From the NCBI RefSeq assembly GCF_009900745.1, contig NZ_WXVU01000020.1, positions 56,596-120,595 on the forward strand: a stretch of DNA of 64,000 nt. Reading direction: 5' to 3'. A program made the position numbers and the translations under genes. The notes beneath the pieces are model-generated. The model was not told the DNA's origin and ran no database searches. It saw only the letters and a list, made by a program, of their open reading frames with translations. Source of the DNA: Chryseobacterium sp. c4a. GTDB lineage: Bacteria > Bacteroidota > Bacteroidia > Flavobacteriales > Weeksellaceae. Below are positions 9,180-18,354 of this stretch, piece after piece. The number at the start of each line of letters is the position of its first letter. Within the stretch, counting starts at the first letter, position 1.

Positions 9180-9937
9180 AAATTATATTTTATAAACTCC
9201 TCACGGTCATGATACCCGAAAATTTCTACTTCCGGATGTTCTTTCATCAGAGTTTTTATTTTTTCCATGGATTCTAAGCGTCTGATATTATCATCAGCTC
9301 TGGCTTCAGCCAATTGTCCCGCCGGGTGAAGTTTGTCTTCCAGTTCGGCTCTTAAGTAGTAGGCATCTCCAATATAAAATATCCATGTTCCATTCCATTC
9401 TACTGCGACTCCACAATGCCCAAGGGTATGCCCAAACAAAGGAATAAGATAGATTTTTGTTTGTAGAGAAGTGTTCACTTTTCTTGCTTCAAGCCCAAAC
9501 CATTGTTCATCAGAGATTCCATATTGTTCAATAGGTGGATTATGGTCAAGATGTCCTTCAATGTAGCGTGGATTATCACTGTAAAAATTAATAAGTTCTT
9601 CTGCTGAAACATGAACTTTTGCGTCAGGAAAGTCTGCCAATCCTCCGGTATGGTCATGATCCAGATGGCTAATAATGCAATCTTTTACATCGGAAGGGTT
9701 TAATCCTAGCTCAACAATCTGATGATAAGCCGTACGTTTTATATCTAATTGAAGCCCGACAGCTTCTATCAATTCAGCACCAAGTCTCTTATGAGGATGT
9801 AAAATATCTTGCACTCCCACTCCCGTGTCAATCAACAAAAGATTGTTATCTTCTTCAATCAGCAGGCAGTGCCCGATTACATCATCATTCATAGGGATGG
9901 CTATTTTCACACAATTGAGGTGGTGTATTCTCTTCAT
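9164..9937 (-). CDS. MBL-fold metallo-hydrolase
   Basis: 257 aa, metallo-beta-lactamase fold, of the group that includes AHL lactonase-like proteins. The first-strand motif LLLIDTGVG is at about residues 31-40 and the metal motif is SHLDHDHTGG at about 89-98. The second position of the classical HxHxDH is Asp here (H-x-D-H-D-H), a known variant in this broad superfamily. A downstream metal ligand is likely in GHTLGHCG (about 170), another in YIGDAYY (about 190) and a final one in GYHDRE (about 243). No signal peptide, so probably cytoplasmic. The substrate cannot be read from sequence; lactonase activity is possible but unproven. Confidence 0.88.
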   Translation of the reverse strand: MKRIHHLNCVKIAIPMNDDVIGHCLLIEEDNNLLLIDTGVGVQDILHPHKRLGAELIEAVGLQLDIKRTAYHQIVELGLNPSDVKDCIISHLDHDHTGGLADFPDAKVHVSAEELINFYSDNPRYIEGHLDHNPPIEQYGISDEQWFGLEARKVNTSLQTKIYLIPLFGHTLGHCGVAVEWNGTWIFYIGDAYYLRAELEDKLHPAGQLAEARADDNIRRLESMEKIKTLMKEHPEVEIFGYHDREEFIKYNLESQF

Positions 9938-10110
9938 ATTTTCATTGATATTTAAAAGTTAGATTTTCATCAACAAATTACAAATTATAAGTAGAATTTG
10001 TTTTCCGTTTCGGATGATGATGACATATTTAGAGATACTCATACTTTATAATGGAATTTATCCAAGGGTGTGAAAAAAAAATAATTATCTTTAAATAATC
10101 ATAAATTAAA

Positions 10111-11217
10111 ATGAAAAAAATAACGCTCATTATAGGAGCTGTTTTCCTGTTGGCTGTTGTTTTATTTTACAATTTTGGTGGACTGGATGTCTATCTTCTC
10201 AATAAGATGAACCGCTCGGCACTCCCTGAAAAATATAAAAACTATCAGTATATAGACAGCACCCAATCGATCACTTTCGGGCATCATGAAATAAAATTGA
10301 TGTGGGAAAGCTATTCCGGAATTCAACATTTCATAAGTTTAGAAGGTCATGTCATTATTGTGACCAACGAGATTCCAAAAGACCGAAACCAAAAAGAAAT
10401 AGAAGATGATGGTGCTGTAGGAAGTACCCGTTTTTATATGGATTACCATTTTTATAAACTGGATAAGGATGGGAATATTATAGATCGCTATACTTATAAA
10501 AGTACTCGTGATAACTGGAACGAATTGTTGTTTGGAGACTTTATTGTGAATTACAATAAAAAATACTACAAAACATGGATCAAAGATGGTGATACCCTGC
10601 GAAAGCCTATGATTGTTCAAAATGAAGATCTGAAATGGAGTGAAGATGAGCAGATCCGCCAATTTCAGAATATCGTCGAAAAGGCTGATGATTATTTAAG
10701 AGATCATGATGGCGATTCAGAATGTACCACATACTATATGAATGGCAAATGGTATCAATTGTTTACCAATACCAAGCTATCAAAAGGAATATATTCACGA
10801 GCAAACCCGGGATACAATAACAGCCTTTTTGGAGAAGGACGTTTTGAAAAAAAAGAATTGGAGCCCCACCGATATCCGAATATCATGCCCGTTTATTTCC
10901 AAAGAAAAGAAGTGGATAAATTTACTTCCAGTGCTTCAGGAGGAGCCATATCCACCACTTCAAAAAGTTGGAATGGAGACTTGTATTGCCAGCTTTTAAT
11001 AAAAGGAGATACTCTGAAATTTAAAAAAGCAATGTCCTTTAACGAAAACTTTCCTACCGAAAAATTTTATAATACTAAAGGAGAAGATATTCGCAAACTG
11101 AAAGCTGAATTGGAAAAAAAATACGCACCTTATTTGTATTTTTCAGATAAAAATCTCAATTTTCAGCTTTTTACAACCCGTGAAAACAAATTGTATTTGA
11201 TAAAACCCATTCAATAA
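10111..11217 (+). CDS. Membrane-anchored protein of ABC cluster
   Basis: 368 aa with one N-terminal hydrophobic helix (about residues 4-20) and a long polar remainder that should face the periplasm. The body is rich in aromatic residues and has strand-like repeats (FYMDYHFYKLDKDGNIIDR). No family is recognised. It precedes a membrane protein (28-base gap) and an ABC ATPase that overlaps it, all on one strand, so a common operon is likely and this could be an accessory or substrate-binding part. A TATCTTTA element about 20 bases before the ATG is close to the Bacteroidota -7 consensus. Confidence 0.8.
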   Translation: MKKITLIIGAVFLLAVVLFYNFGGLDVYLLNKMNRSALPEKYKNYQYIDSTQSITFGHHEIKLMWESYSGIQHFISLEGHVIIVTNEIPKDRNQKEIEDDGAVGSTRFYMDYHFYKLDKDGNIIDRYTYKSTRDNWNELLFGDFIVNYNKKYYKTWIKDGDTLRKPMIVQNEDLKWSEDEQIRQFQNIVEKADDYLRDHDGDSECTTYYMNGKWYQLFTNTKLSKGIYSRANPGYNNSLFGEGRFEKKELEPHRYPNIMPVYFQRKEVDKFTSSASGGAISTTSKSWNGDLYCQLLIKGDTLKFKKAMSFNENFPTEKFYNTKGEDIRKLKAELEKKYAPYLYFSDKNLNFQLFTTRENKLYLIKPIQ

Positions 11218-11245
11218 ACTATTATTTAGATATCATCAGAATCTT

Positions 11246-12157
11246 TTGAAAAAACTAATCAATCATTTTAAGTTCAGATTTAATCAGAGTGTTAGAATAC
11301 TCAACCTGAATCCTAAAGTAAGCATTCCTGTTTTACTTGTTTTAGGTGCTCTGATTACAGTAAAAATGCCGGAGAACTATTATTATCCGGTCTCCCTTTT
11401 TATCCTTATTGCTCTTTTTCATGGAGAAAGGAAAGATATCCCTTTTCTGAAGAAAGTCTTTGTGCAAGGCTGGCGATGGATCATTATTTTGGAAACATCC
11501 ATTATGTATAGTGTTCTATTATTCGCAAATATTCATTATAAAATAGAAAAAACAGGTCTTATTTTATATCTTTTGATTGTTTTACTCACTTTTATTCCTC
11601 CAAGAACAAAACCTTGGCTGAGCCTGGCTTGGAACTTTATACCCAACAGCCTGTTCGAGTGGAAAGGCTTTTTAAGGAAGAATAGTTGGAAAGTGATTTT
11701 GGGATTCATCGTTGTTGTATGTTCATCGTATCATCCGGCAACATTGATCTTAGCAGGAACTTTTGTCCTTGATTTTATTTCTCCCGTGTACCAGCCGCAT
11801 GAAAGTAAAGAAATGCTTGAAATGTATTTCAAAAAATATACTTTGAAAGAAAAAATAAGAAAAAATACCTTGTTTTTTAATGCCCTGCTTATACCGGTTG
11901 GCTGCTCTTTTTTGATCTTAAATCCTTATCAAAGCTTATATGTATTGTACTATTTTGCCTTTATGAACCTTTATCTCCTGTTGATTCTTCTCAGAAAATA
12001 TAAAAACTATAAACATAAAAATAAAGAAAGCGATTACAATATGGGCGTGTATTTTGAATACTTCCTGTGTAGTATGACTATTATTCCTGCGCTTTGGATG
12101 ATAAATTCCAATATCAAAGAAGCTAACCACAATATCAAAACTTATGTTGGAAATTAA
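11246..12157 (+). CDS. Probable ABC transporter membrane subunit
   Basis: 303 aa, polytopic, with about seven hydrophobic segments (for example residues 27-42, 71-95, 105-115, 150-175, 213-250 and 272-285). It starts with TTG at 11246, giving MKKLINHFKF, a sensible beginning with no better ATG near by. Its last 14 bases overlap the start of the ATPase gene at 12144, which strongly suggests a permease/ATPase pair with coupled translation. No permease family motif is recognisable by eye, so the assignment rests on topology and context. Confidence 0.75.
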   Translation: MKKLINHFKFRFNQSVRILNLNPKVSIPVLLVLGALITVKMPENYYYPVSLFILIALFHGERKDIPFLKKVFVQGWRWIIILETSIMYSVLLFANIHYKIEKTGLILYLLIVLLTFIPPRTKPWLSLAWNFIPNSLFEWKGFLRKNSWKVILGFIVVVCSSYHPATLILAGTFVLDFISPVYQPHESKEMLEMYFKKYTLKEKIRKNTLFFNALLIPVGCSFLILNPYQSLYVLYYFAFMNLYLLLILLRKYKNYKHKNKESDYNMGVYFEYFLCSMTIIPALWMINSNIKEANHNIKTYVGN

Positions 12158-12779
12158 GAATGTAAAGGTAGAGTTTAAGAACCAGAAAGTTTTAAACGAC
12201 TTAAATTTATCGATTGATGAAGGATGCATCTTGGGAATCCTGGGAAAGAATGGGGCAGGGAAGACCACCTTGTTTGAATCCATATATCAAAGTTTGCCGT
12301 TTTCAGGAAGTATAACCTGGAAAGATGAACGTTTACAACGGAAGCAAATCTCCTATCTGGAAACAGAAAATTACTTTTATCCTTATATTACAGGAGAAGA
12401 ATATCTGTCTTATTTCTCTTCCAAAAAAGAAGATGAGATTCAAGAAATCATTGAAAAATTTAATCTTCCATTAAAAAAATATGTACAATATTATTCGAGT
12501 GGTATGAAGAAAAAACTGGCACTCATTGGGATGCTCATGCTGAATAAATCCATCAATATTCTGGATGAACCCTTCAACGGAGTTGATTTTGAAGGAGTGC
12601 ATCTGCTCTATGATATTATCAGACAACTAAAATCTCAGAATAAAGTTGTGATAATCAGCTCTCATATTATTGAAACTCTTTTTCATACCTGTGATAAAAT
12701 CGCATTGCTGCAAAACGGAACTATTGAAACAATATATAACAAAGAAGCGTTTAGCGAATTGAATACACTTAGGTTTTAA
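12144..12779 (+). CDS. ABC transporter ATP-binding protein
   Basis: 211 aa, a single nucleotide-binding domain. Walker A is GKNGAGKT at residues 34-41, the signature is YSSGMKKK (in place of LSGGQ) at about 115, and Walker B with the catalytic Glu is INILDEP at about 135. The switch His lies in ISSHIIE. The short length and CcmA/YxlF-like character fit a single-function export or bacteriocin/lantibiotic-type transporter ATPase. The start overlaps the membrane subunit by 14 bases. The substrate is unknown. A terminator follows 28 bases after the stop, ending the cluster. Confidence 0.93.
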   Translation: MLEIKNVKVEFKNQKVLNDLNLSIDEGCILGILGKNGAGKTTLFESIYQSLPFSGSITWKDERLQRKQISYLETENYFYPYITGEEYLSYFSSKKEDEIQEIIEKFNLPLKKYVQYYSSGMKKKLALIGMLMLNKSINILDEPFNGVDFEGVHLLYDIIRQLKSQNKVVIISSHIIETLFHTCDKIALLQNGTIETIYNKEAFSELNTLRF

Positions 12780-12807
12780 AATAAAGATGGGGAATACTTT
12801 AAATAGT

Positions 12808-12844
12808 AAAAGTCCTTTCAGGTTTTCCGTAAGGACTTTTTATT
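12808..12844 (+). terminator. Rho-independent terminator
   Basis: Perfect 10-bp stem AAAAGTCCTT / AAGGACTTTT followed by TATT, closing the ABC cluster. Confidence 0.8.
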
Positions 12845-12848
12845 CATA

Positions 12849-13010
12849 TTAAAGCTTAGATTTTATCAATTTCTTTTTTAATAATAACATAATCATTGCT
12901 GAAATCAAACATATAATACTAGAAGCCGTTACATTTTCAATACCATACCCCAAAAACCGATAATCCAGATCATTGGAACAAAAAGATTTCTTTTCGATTT
13001 CATAATTTTT
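12849..13010 (-). pseudogene. C-terminal remnant of a small membrane protein
   Basis: On the minus strand an open frame without any start codon reads CSNDLDYRFLGYGIEN, then a hydrophobic helix and a basic end KKKLIKSKL before a stop at 12851-12849. Upstream an in-frame stop occurs with no ATG between. It looks like the tail of a membrane protein gene whose 5' part is lost. It is divergent from the HxlR gene, the position where HxlR targets are often found. Family not recognised; it could also be a short gene with an unusual start. Confidence 0.35.
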
Positions 13011-13013
13011 TTA

Positions 13014-13092
13014 TGCAAATTTGCACAATGAGCTATCAAAAAACGATATACTTACCTTTTAGTTCTGTACTTACCTTTTTGAAAGTAATCTA
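13014..13092 (+). promoter_or_regulatory. Candidate HxlR operator/promoter region
   Basis: Three signals lie just upstream of the HxlR gene: a perfect 12-bp palindrome TGCAAATTTGCA at 13014-13025; a direct repeat of ACTTACCTTTT (at about 13049 and 13069); and an inverted repeat TTACCTTT/AAAGTAA overlapping the second copy. HxlR-family regulators commonly bind repeats near their own promoters, so autoregulation is a reasonable inference. Confidence 0.4.
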
Positions 13093-13105
13093 AGAAAAAA
13101 TAATT

Positions 13106-13462
13106 ATGCCAGAGTTTTTCCACGATAAAAGATTGTATTATACCCCAATTGAGTTCGCTTTAAGCCATATTGGCGGCACCTGGAAGATGCCCATATTGTG
13201 GAGGTTACAAGAAAAGCCACTTCGTTTCAGTGAGCTGAAGAAGGATATTCCTCATATTACAGACAAAATGTTGACCAGCCAGCTCAGGGAACTAGAAAGT
13301 AAAGAAATGATTCATCGTGAAGTATATCCCGTTGTTCCCCCAAAGGTAGAGTACAGTCTTACTGAGAAAGGGAAACAATCTATTCCTGTTATTGAAACCA
13401 TCATGAAGTATGGCTATGATCTGATTCAGGCAGAGGGAATTACTTTTCCTCCCAAAGATTAA
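13106..13462 (+). CDS. HxlR family transcriptional regulator
   Basis: 118 aa, a winged helix-turn-helix protein of the HxlR/MarR-like group (YodB, HypR relatives). The family opening is visible as PIEFALSHIGGTWKMPILWRL, followed by LRFSELKKDIPHITDKMLTSQLRELE, which holds the recognition helix, and the wing EYSLTEKGKQSI. Such proteins often respond to redox or electrophile stress through an N-terminal Cys; no Cys is found in this protein, so a thiol switch is unlikely. It stands alone, with repeat elements upstream and a divergent gene remnant. Confidence 0.93.
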   Translation: MPEFFHDKRLYYTPIEFALSHIGGTWKMPILWRLQEKPLRFSELKKDIPHITDKMLTSQLRELESKEMIHREVYPVVPPKVEYSLTEKGKQSIPVIETIMKYGYDLIQAEGITFPPKD

Positions 13463-14472
13463 ACTCTTTTATTTTTGTCTATTAATTTTCCATCCTATTT
13501 TTCTTTTGAATAGGGATTGATTGATCGTATCTGCGATGGATATGCAGGCTTGTATTTTCATGGGGGAAATTTCTTTTCAGAGACCGGATCAAGAAAATGA
13601 AGTTATTCTTCGGTTTTATTAAAAAAAAGCAGTATGTTTTTTTGTGGGAATTAAGTGAAAAACAATTTTTTTAATACTCAAGATTTATTTTTAGAATCAT
13701 CTACAGACGTTGCATGATTTCTTAGATGAAAAGTACATGCTAAATTTAATACTTCAAGTGAAGTACATTGCCTCATACTAGAGTGATTCAAAATAATGCA
13801 GGAAATCTACTGAATATCTACCAATACTGTACATGTGTATGGTCAAAGTAGAAGTATGATAAATGCCGGAGATTATCCGTATTCCATATTCCCTGATGCC
13901 GGATTAAAAACTAATGATAGCACTCAGGTAGCTTTTTTTTCAATTCTGTGATTAGGATAAAAATGGGAGGCCAATTTTGCGAAGTCTTCTAACCACCCTT
14001 TTGTATTTGTTGTGTCAGAAAGGTAATGATGTTTTTTTTTATTAAGATTGTGATTCGAATATAATCAATTGAAAATGTGTGTTTTACACCAATGTCCTAT
14101 CTGTGTCTGATGCATTTTTTTGGTTATTGAGAATGGAGTTCCCATCTTTAGGGCATAAAAACACAATGGGTTAATACACTAAGTTAAATGATGATTTTTT
14201 AACTAAAGGTCTTCTTAAATCCAATAGATTTTTTGAAGACTTTTAGTTTCTCTCAAGAAAAAATTTTCAAAAAATAATATCGGTATAAAAGTTCTGATTG
14301 ATAAAAAACAAATAACAATTTGAATAATAAATTTTATTTGATTTTTAAGCTTTAATAGGTTGGTATTGGAACTGTCTGATAAACAAGGAAACAACAGATG
14401 TTATTGATGTAAAAATTAAAACCCATGATAGCGTTACAGAGTAAATAATTTTGAAAAAGAATAACAAAGAGT
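13463..14472. other. Gene-poor AT-rich gap
   Basis: About 1 kb without an intact gene. Apart from a short coding-like remnant near 13795-13951 (listed separately) I see only AT-rich sequence and T-runs, with no tRNA, clear terminator or repeat. It begins a 3-kb stretch that appears to be decaying. Confidence 0.5.
13795..13951 (+). pseudogene. Short coding-like remnant
   Basis: Two frames joined by a shift near 13813 read NAGNLLNI and then STNTVHVYGQSRSMINAGDY, PYSIFPDAGLKTNDSTQVA up to a stop at 13949-13951. The Thr/Asn/Gly-rich composition resembles part of a surface protein with beta repeats. There is no start codon. Taken as a gene fragment with low confidence. Confidence 0.3.
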
Positions 14473-14916
14473 ATGTCTATTAACTTTAAAGAGATTCATA
14501 TAGGAAGTTTAATAAAAGAAAAAATTGAAATAGAAGATGTTGATACTCTTCGGCTTTGTAATTTTATGAAATGTACAGAGAAAGAACTTGAAAACCTATA
14601 CCAGAGTGAAAATTTACCAACGGATATTCTTCTCAAATTCAGTAAAATACTGGGATATGATTTTTTCAGGCTTTATTCACAGCATCTGATTTTGTTTTCT
14701 CCACCGGGAAAACAGGAAAATACCGAACATAAAAGAGAAAAGAGCGCTTTTCCTGAATTTCGAAAAAATTTATATACCAAAGAAATTATAGACTTTGTAT
14801 TGGAGCAGATGTCTTCCGGTAAGAAAACAAAGTCTCAGATCATTAAAGAGTATCGTATTCCTAAAACAACCCTGTATAAATGGGTTGCAAAATACAGCGA
14901 AAGAAAAAAGAAATAA
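14473..14916 (+). CDS. HTH protein, first of a two-gene pair
   Basis: 147 aa with two DNA-binding-like parts. Residues about 10-75 resemble an XRE-like helical domain (LIKEKIEIEDVDTLRLCNF and the following helices). After a polar linker, residues about 105-145 form a transposase-type helix-turn-helix (FVLEQMSSGKKTKSQIIKEY, then PKTTLYKWVAKY). No DDE catalytic domain follows, so it is not a complete transposase. The next gene, 34 bases downstream, also ends in an HTH. I recall similar pairs in Chryseobacterium genomes annotated as transposase or HTH proteins, but their role is not known to me. Confidence 0.8.
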   Translation: MSINFKEIHIGSLIKEKIEIEDVDTLRLCNFMKCTEKELENLYQSENLPTDILLKFSKILGYDFFRLYSQHLILFSPPGKQENTEHKREKSAFPEFRKNLYTKEIIDFVLEQMSSGKKTKSQIIKEYRIPKTTLYKWVAKYSERKKK

Positions 14917-14950
14917 AGGATAAAAACTAAACCCAAATACCAAATTAAAT

Positions 14951-15271
14951 ATGAAGAATCGAAACACTCCCAACTATCAAAGAATATTTAATGATATCCT
15001 CACTCTAAAATTCCCGGAAAAAAAGAATGAGCTCCGAGAAATGATAGCTAAAAAAGAGCTGTCTTATCTGGATGTGATAGAGATCAATAACAGGATTTTT
15101 GAAGTTCATAAAGAATATCGAGACAATCAGAAGCATCGTTCTTATAATAAGGAGACCATTCTTAGTATTCTGAATTTTCAAAAAGAAAAACAACTCAACA
15201 ACAGTGAATTAGCTCATCATTTCAAACTGAGCAGAAATACAGTAACCAAATGGAGAAGACTATTTGCTTAG
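14951..15271 (+). CDS. HTH protein, second of a two-gene pair
   Basis: 106 aa. The C-terminal half holds a helix-turn-helix of the Tnp/Psq type (TILSILNFQKEKQLNNSELA then LSRNTVTKWRRLF). The N-terminal half is helical and starts MKNRNTPNYQRIFNDIL. It follows the 147-aa HTH gene by 34 bases and almost certainly shares its transcript. The two could form a regulator pair or be relics of a mobile element; no terminal inverted repeats or catalytic gene are visible near by. Confidence 0.78.
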   Translation: MKNRNTPNYQRIFNDILTLKFPEKKNELREMIAKKELSYLDVIEINNRIFEVHKEYRDNQKHRSYNKETILSILNFQKEKQLNNSELAHHFKLSRNTVTKWRRLFA

Positions 15272-15601
15272 AAGCAATATAGCATTTAATAAAACCATAC
15301 AGTTGTATCAAAAGAACGCATTACCATAACTTTAAGTTCTACTTTTCAGACAGGATCGCTTTAGGAATAATTAAGAGAGGGGGAATCAAATTAATTTTTA
15401 AAATGAAACCTCTATATGCAGATATTGTTCATCATTCTTATGCGTTAAAAACAGATTGTCCTTTATCATACTAAGTTATCAATCTTCTGTGACCAATCTG
15501 CTTTTGATACAGCTGTTTTTTTAAGAAAAAATCTATCTTATGACTGCCGGAATTGAATGTCAGTATATAGTTCCTGAATTGCGGTTTTTGATTTTAGAAT
15601 T

Positions 15602-16552
15602 CTAGTCGTTTAACTGTCCAAAGAACTCATAAATATCTACATCACTCAGAATGTTAAGTCTTTTTCTGAGCCTTCTTTTCCTTTTTGTACTGAAGTATGC
15701 CGGATTGCCATGTTTTGAGCAATTTCTTTCGATGAATAAGTCAATTTAATCATTGCACAGAATATGAGTTCTAATTTCTCCGGATCAGGATTAAGCATTT
15801 TGAGTTGAGAGATAAAGCGAGGATACCAACTTGTAAATCTGGATCAAAAAGCAGAATCATTTTTTCTGGCCAATTTTGAAACAATCTTCAGCCTTTTTAT
15901 ATTGTTAAATTTCTGAATAATAAGAGCCGATGATAAGGATAGATATGCACACCTGTTTTTTCTTTATTTTTTCAATCTCATTCAGAGTCTTATTGATGTA
16001 TATATCTGTGAATCCATTTTAAAATAATATAATTTCAATTCAGCCATAGAACCCTGGGAATTGATAAGATTAAGCTCTGTACTTGAATTTTTTATGGCTT
16101 TATGAATATAAAATGCTGCAGAGTCAGATCTTTCTGTGGTCGATAGAAAATCGGCTCTTACCAGATAGATTCTGTCCATCTGATATATTTTTTACTGCTC
16201 CGGACTGCTTTTTTTCATATATTGCATAGCCTTAGTGTTATTAAGATAGGCTTGAAGCATCATGTTGTTTAGCTTTTAAGAATATCATCAGCATCTTTCA
16301 ATAGCAAAGTGACTTTAGTAAAATCTCCTGTATTATAGCAATAAGCTTTTGCATCTGAATAATCTTCTTGTTCTGCAATTTTCGAATACCTTTCAATAAT
16401 TTTACGATATTCTTTATAATTCTCAACGGATAATCGACTGATTTCTTTTCTTAACGGAAAATTAAAGGTGCGGTCATACTCTTGTTGAGAGTGATCATTA
16501 CAGAGACTAGAACTAGAAAGGGAAAAAGATATACATAAAGCTTTCTGTCCAT
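15602..16552 (-). pseudogene. Broken TPR + LuxR-type HTH regulator
   Basis: Reading the minus strand through several frameshifts and stops recovers pieces of one protein in order. First comes a signal-like start MDRKLYVYLFPFLVLVSVM, then EYDRTFNFPLRKEIS and DAKAYCYNTGDFTKVTLLLK (TPR-like helices). An uninterrupted piece MDRIYLVRADFLSTTERSD follows (16179-15982), and finally the C-terminal domain with LNPDPEKLELIFCAMIKL and YSSKEIAQNMAI followed by RLRKRLNIL. This matches the layout of Bacteroidota TPR-containing regulators with a C-terminal LuxR/sigma4-like HTH. At least four disruptions make it non-functional. The remaining bases of the 15272-16668 gap hold nothing I can identify. Confidence 0.7.
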
Positions 16553-16668
16553 ATTTTAATTCTAAATATTTGATCTTTAATGAATTGTTTGCTCAATGCA
16601 AAATAAAAAACGAAGATTATCCTTGCAAAAATATTTGAGTTTATTCAAACAAAACTTTAATCTATACT

Positions 16669-17238
16669 ATGAAAATAATAAATAATCGTGTACCATTTTA
16701 CATCATTACTGGCGGCCCTGGAGCCGGGAAAACAACCTTGTTGAACGAATTGGATCATATAGGATTTACAACTGCAGCAGAAGAAGGCCGGAGAATTATT
16801 AAAGAACAATTGAATCTCAATGGAAATGGGTTACCCTGGATTAATAAAGAGCTTTTTGCCGAATTGATGTTTGATGCTTCAGTAAAAACTTATAAGCGGA
16901 TGATCCAAAAAAACGGTACTGACCCTGTCTTTTTTGATCGTGGAATAATAGATACTATTGGATATCTGAAACTGGAAAATATTTCTATCCCCAAAGAAAT
17001 GGATCGTATAGCCCGTGAAATGGAATATAACGAAAGTGTCTTTATCCTTCCACCTTGGAAAGAAATCTATGAAAATGATTCCGAAAGAAAACAAACTTTA
17101 AAAGTAGCTGAAGAAACTTTTGAATGTATGCACAAAATCTATCAGGAATATGGGTATCGTGTAATTGAAGTTCCAAAACTTACTATCGATCAAAGAGTCA
17201 GATTTATTCTTGATACTCTTGAAAAATGTAAATACTGA
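16669..17238 (+). CDS. AAA family ATPase/kinase-like NTPase (AAA_28)
   Basis: 189 aa, single P-loop domain. Walker A is GGPGAGKTT at residues 15-23, the conserved FDRG lies at about 88-91 (probable Walker B equivalent), and PPWKEIYENDSERKQ near 123-137 is the arginine-rich lid. This arrangement matches the AAA_28 (TTD14-like) group, which resembles nucleotide or small-molecule kinases. Cytoplasmic. Substrate unknown. It is followed after 67 bases by a GNAT gene and a DUF6624 gene on the same strand. Confidence 0.88.
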   Translation: MKIINNRVPFYIITGGPGAGKTTLLNELDHIGFTTAAEEGRRIIKEQLNLNGNGLPWINKELFAELMFDASVKTYKRMIQKNGTDPVFFDRGIIDTIGYLKLENISIPKEMDRIAREMEYNESVFILPPWKEIYENDSERKQTLKVAEETFECMHKIYQEYGYRVIEVPKLTIDQRVRFILDTLEKCKY

Positions 17239-17305
17239 GTTTTCCTTATGAAAGATCATTATTTGTATCTTTAAAAGGTTGAATATATTCTAAATCTTTT
17301 TAGCC

Positions 17306-17734
17306 ATGAATTTGAGAAAAATGAATGAAAAGGATGTGGAAGTTGTGATAAAACTATTAGATCAACTGGGATATCCCAATACTAAAGAGTTTTTACCCTC
17401 CAAAATTAAAAGTCTTTTAGAAGATTCTGATGAATATCTTATTGTTGCAGAAGATTGGGAAGGAAATGTTATAGGATTTATTTCTATTCATATTATTCCG
17501 CAAATTGCTCTCAAAGGAGACTTTGCCCGAATTAGTTATTTTTCCGTTGAGGAAAACTATAGAAGTTCAGGAATTGGAAAACTTTTAGAAGAATACTGTG
17601 AAAAAGTAGCCAGGGAACGAAATTGTGATAGAATAGAATTACACTGTAATTTCCATAGAGAAAAAGCACACCGGTTTTATGATAGACAAGGCTATACGGA
17701 GTTTCCTAAATATTTCATGAAAAAATTACAATAA
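17306..17734 (+). CDS. GNAT family N-acetyltransferase
   Basis: 142 aa, one GNAT domain. The acetyl-CoA binding motif is visible as YRSSGIGKLLEEYCEK (R/QxxGxG/A type) at about residues 88-103, preceded by the strand ARISYFSVEENY. The closing strand-helix is HRFYDRQGYTEFPKYF. Such enzymes transfer acetyl groups from acetyl-CoA to amines of small molecules or proteins; the substrate is unknown. The DUF6624 gene begins 2 bases after its stop, so the two are coupled. Confidence 0.92.
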   Translation: MNLRKMNEKDVEVVIKLLDQLGYPNTKEFLPSKIKSLLEDSDEYLIVAEDWEGNVIGFISIHIIPQIALKGDFARISYFSVEENYRSSGIGKLLEEYCEKVARERNCDRIELHCNFHREKAHRFYDRQGYTEFPKYFMKKLQ

Positions 17735-17736
17735 AA

Positions 17737-18297
17737 ATGGATTATCTATTTGAAAAAGAAATCATTCGTCTTGCAGATGATGATCTTGAAATCAGAGAGA
17801 AATTGTTGGCAGAAGGAAAATTAACAGAGGGATATCACCAGGAAATGGAACGTGTACATAGAGCCAATGCTCAAAGACTTAGAGAGATCATAAATGAAAT
17901 TGGGTTTCCAACATTATCAAAAGTAGGCGCTAAGGCAAGTGATGCGGCATGGCTTATTATTCAACATTCTATTGGTGAACCGGAATTTATGAAGGAATGT
18001 TATAAGATGATGGAGGCAAATAGTCATGATATTCATCTTAAAAATAAAGCATATCTGTACGACAGGATTCAGGTTTTTCAAGGCAAACCTCAGAAATATG
18101 GGACTCAGCTCATTGCTGGCGGAATTCCTTATCCAGTGGAGGACAAGGAAAGCCTGAACAACGAACGAGAGAAAATGAACCTGCCACCATTATCAAACAA
18201 AGAAATACATCAAATCCCGGATCAGGCAGAAATCCCGGAAATTGACAGCAGAGATGAGGAATATCTCAAATGGAGAAAGAAAGTAGGATGGGTTTAA
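17737..18297 (+). CDS. DUF6624 domain protein
   Basis: 186 aa, soluble. The conserved DUF6624 core is clear: RLREIINEIGFPTLSKVGAK, then ASDAAWLIIQHSIGEPEF, KMMEANSHDIHLKNKAYLYDR and QKYGTQL near the end of the domain. The C-terminal tail (about 135-186) is Pro/Glu rich. The function of DUF6624 is not established; members occur widely in Bacteroidota and next to toxin/immunity genes. It starts 2 bases after the GNAT stop and is followed by a terminator. Confidence 0.88.
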   Translation: MDYLFEKEIIRLADDDLEIREKLLAEGKLTEGYHQEMERVHRANAQRLREIINEIGFPTLSKVGAKASDAAWLIIQHSIGEPEFMKECYKMMEANSHDIHLKNKAYLYDRIQVFQGKPQKYGTQLIAGGIPYPVEDKESLNNEREKMNLPPLSNKEIHQIPDQAEIPEIDSRDEEYLKWRKKVGWV

Positions 18298-18354
18298 GAT
18301 TCAAAATTATAATTAAATACTGCTGATTATTCACCATTACTTGCAGCTATATTT

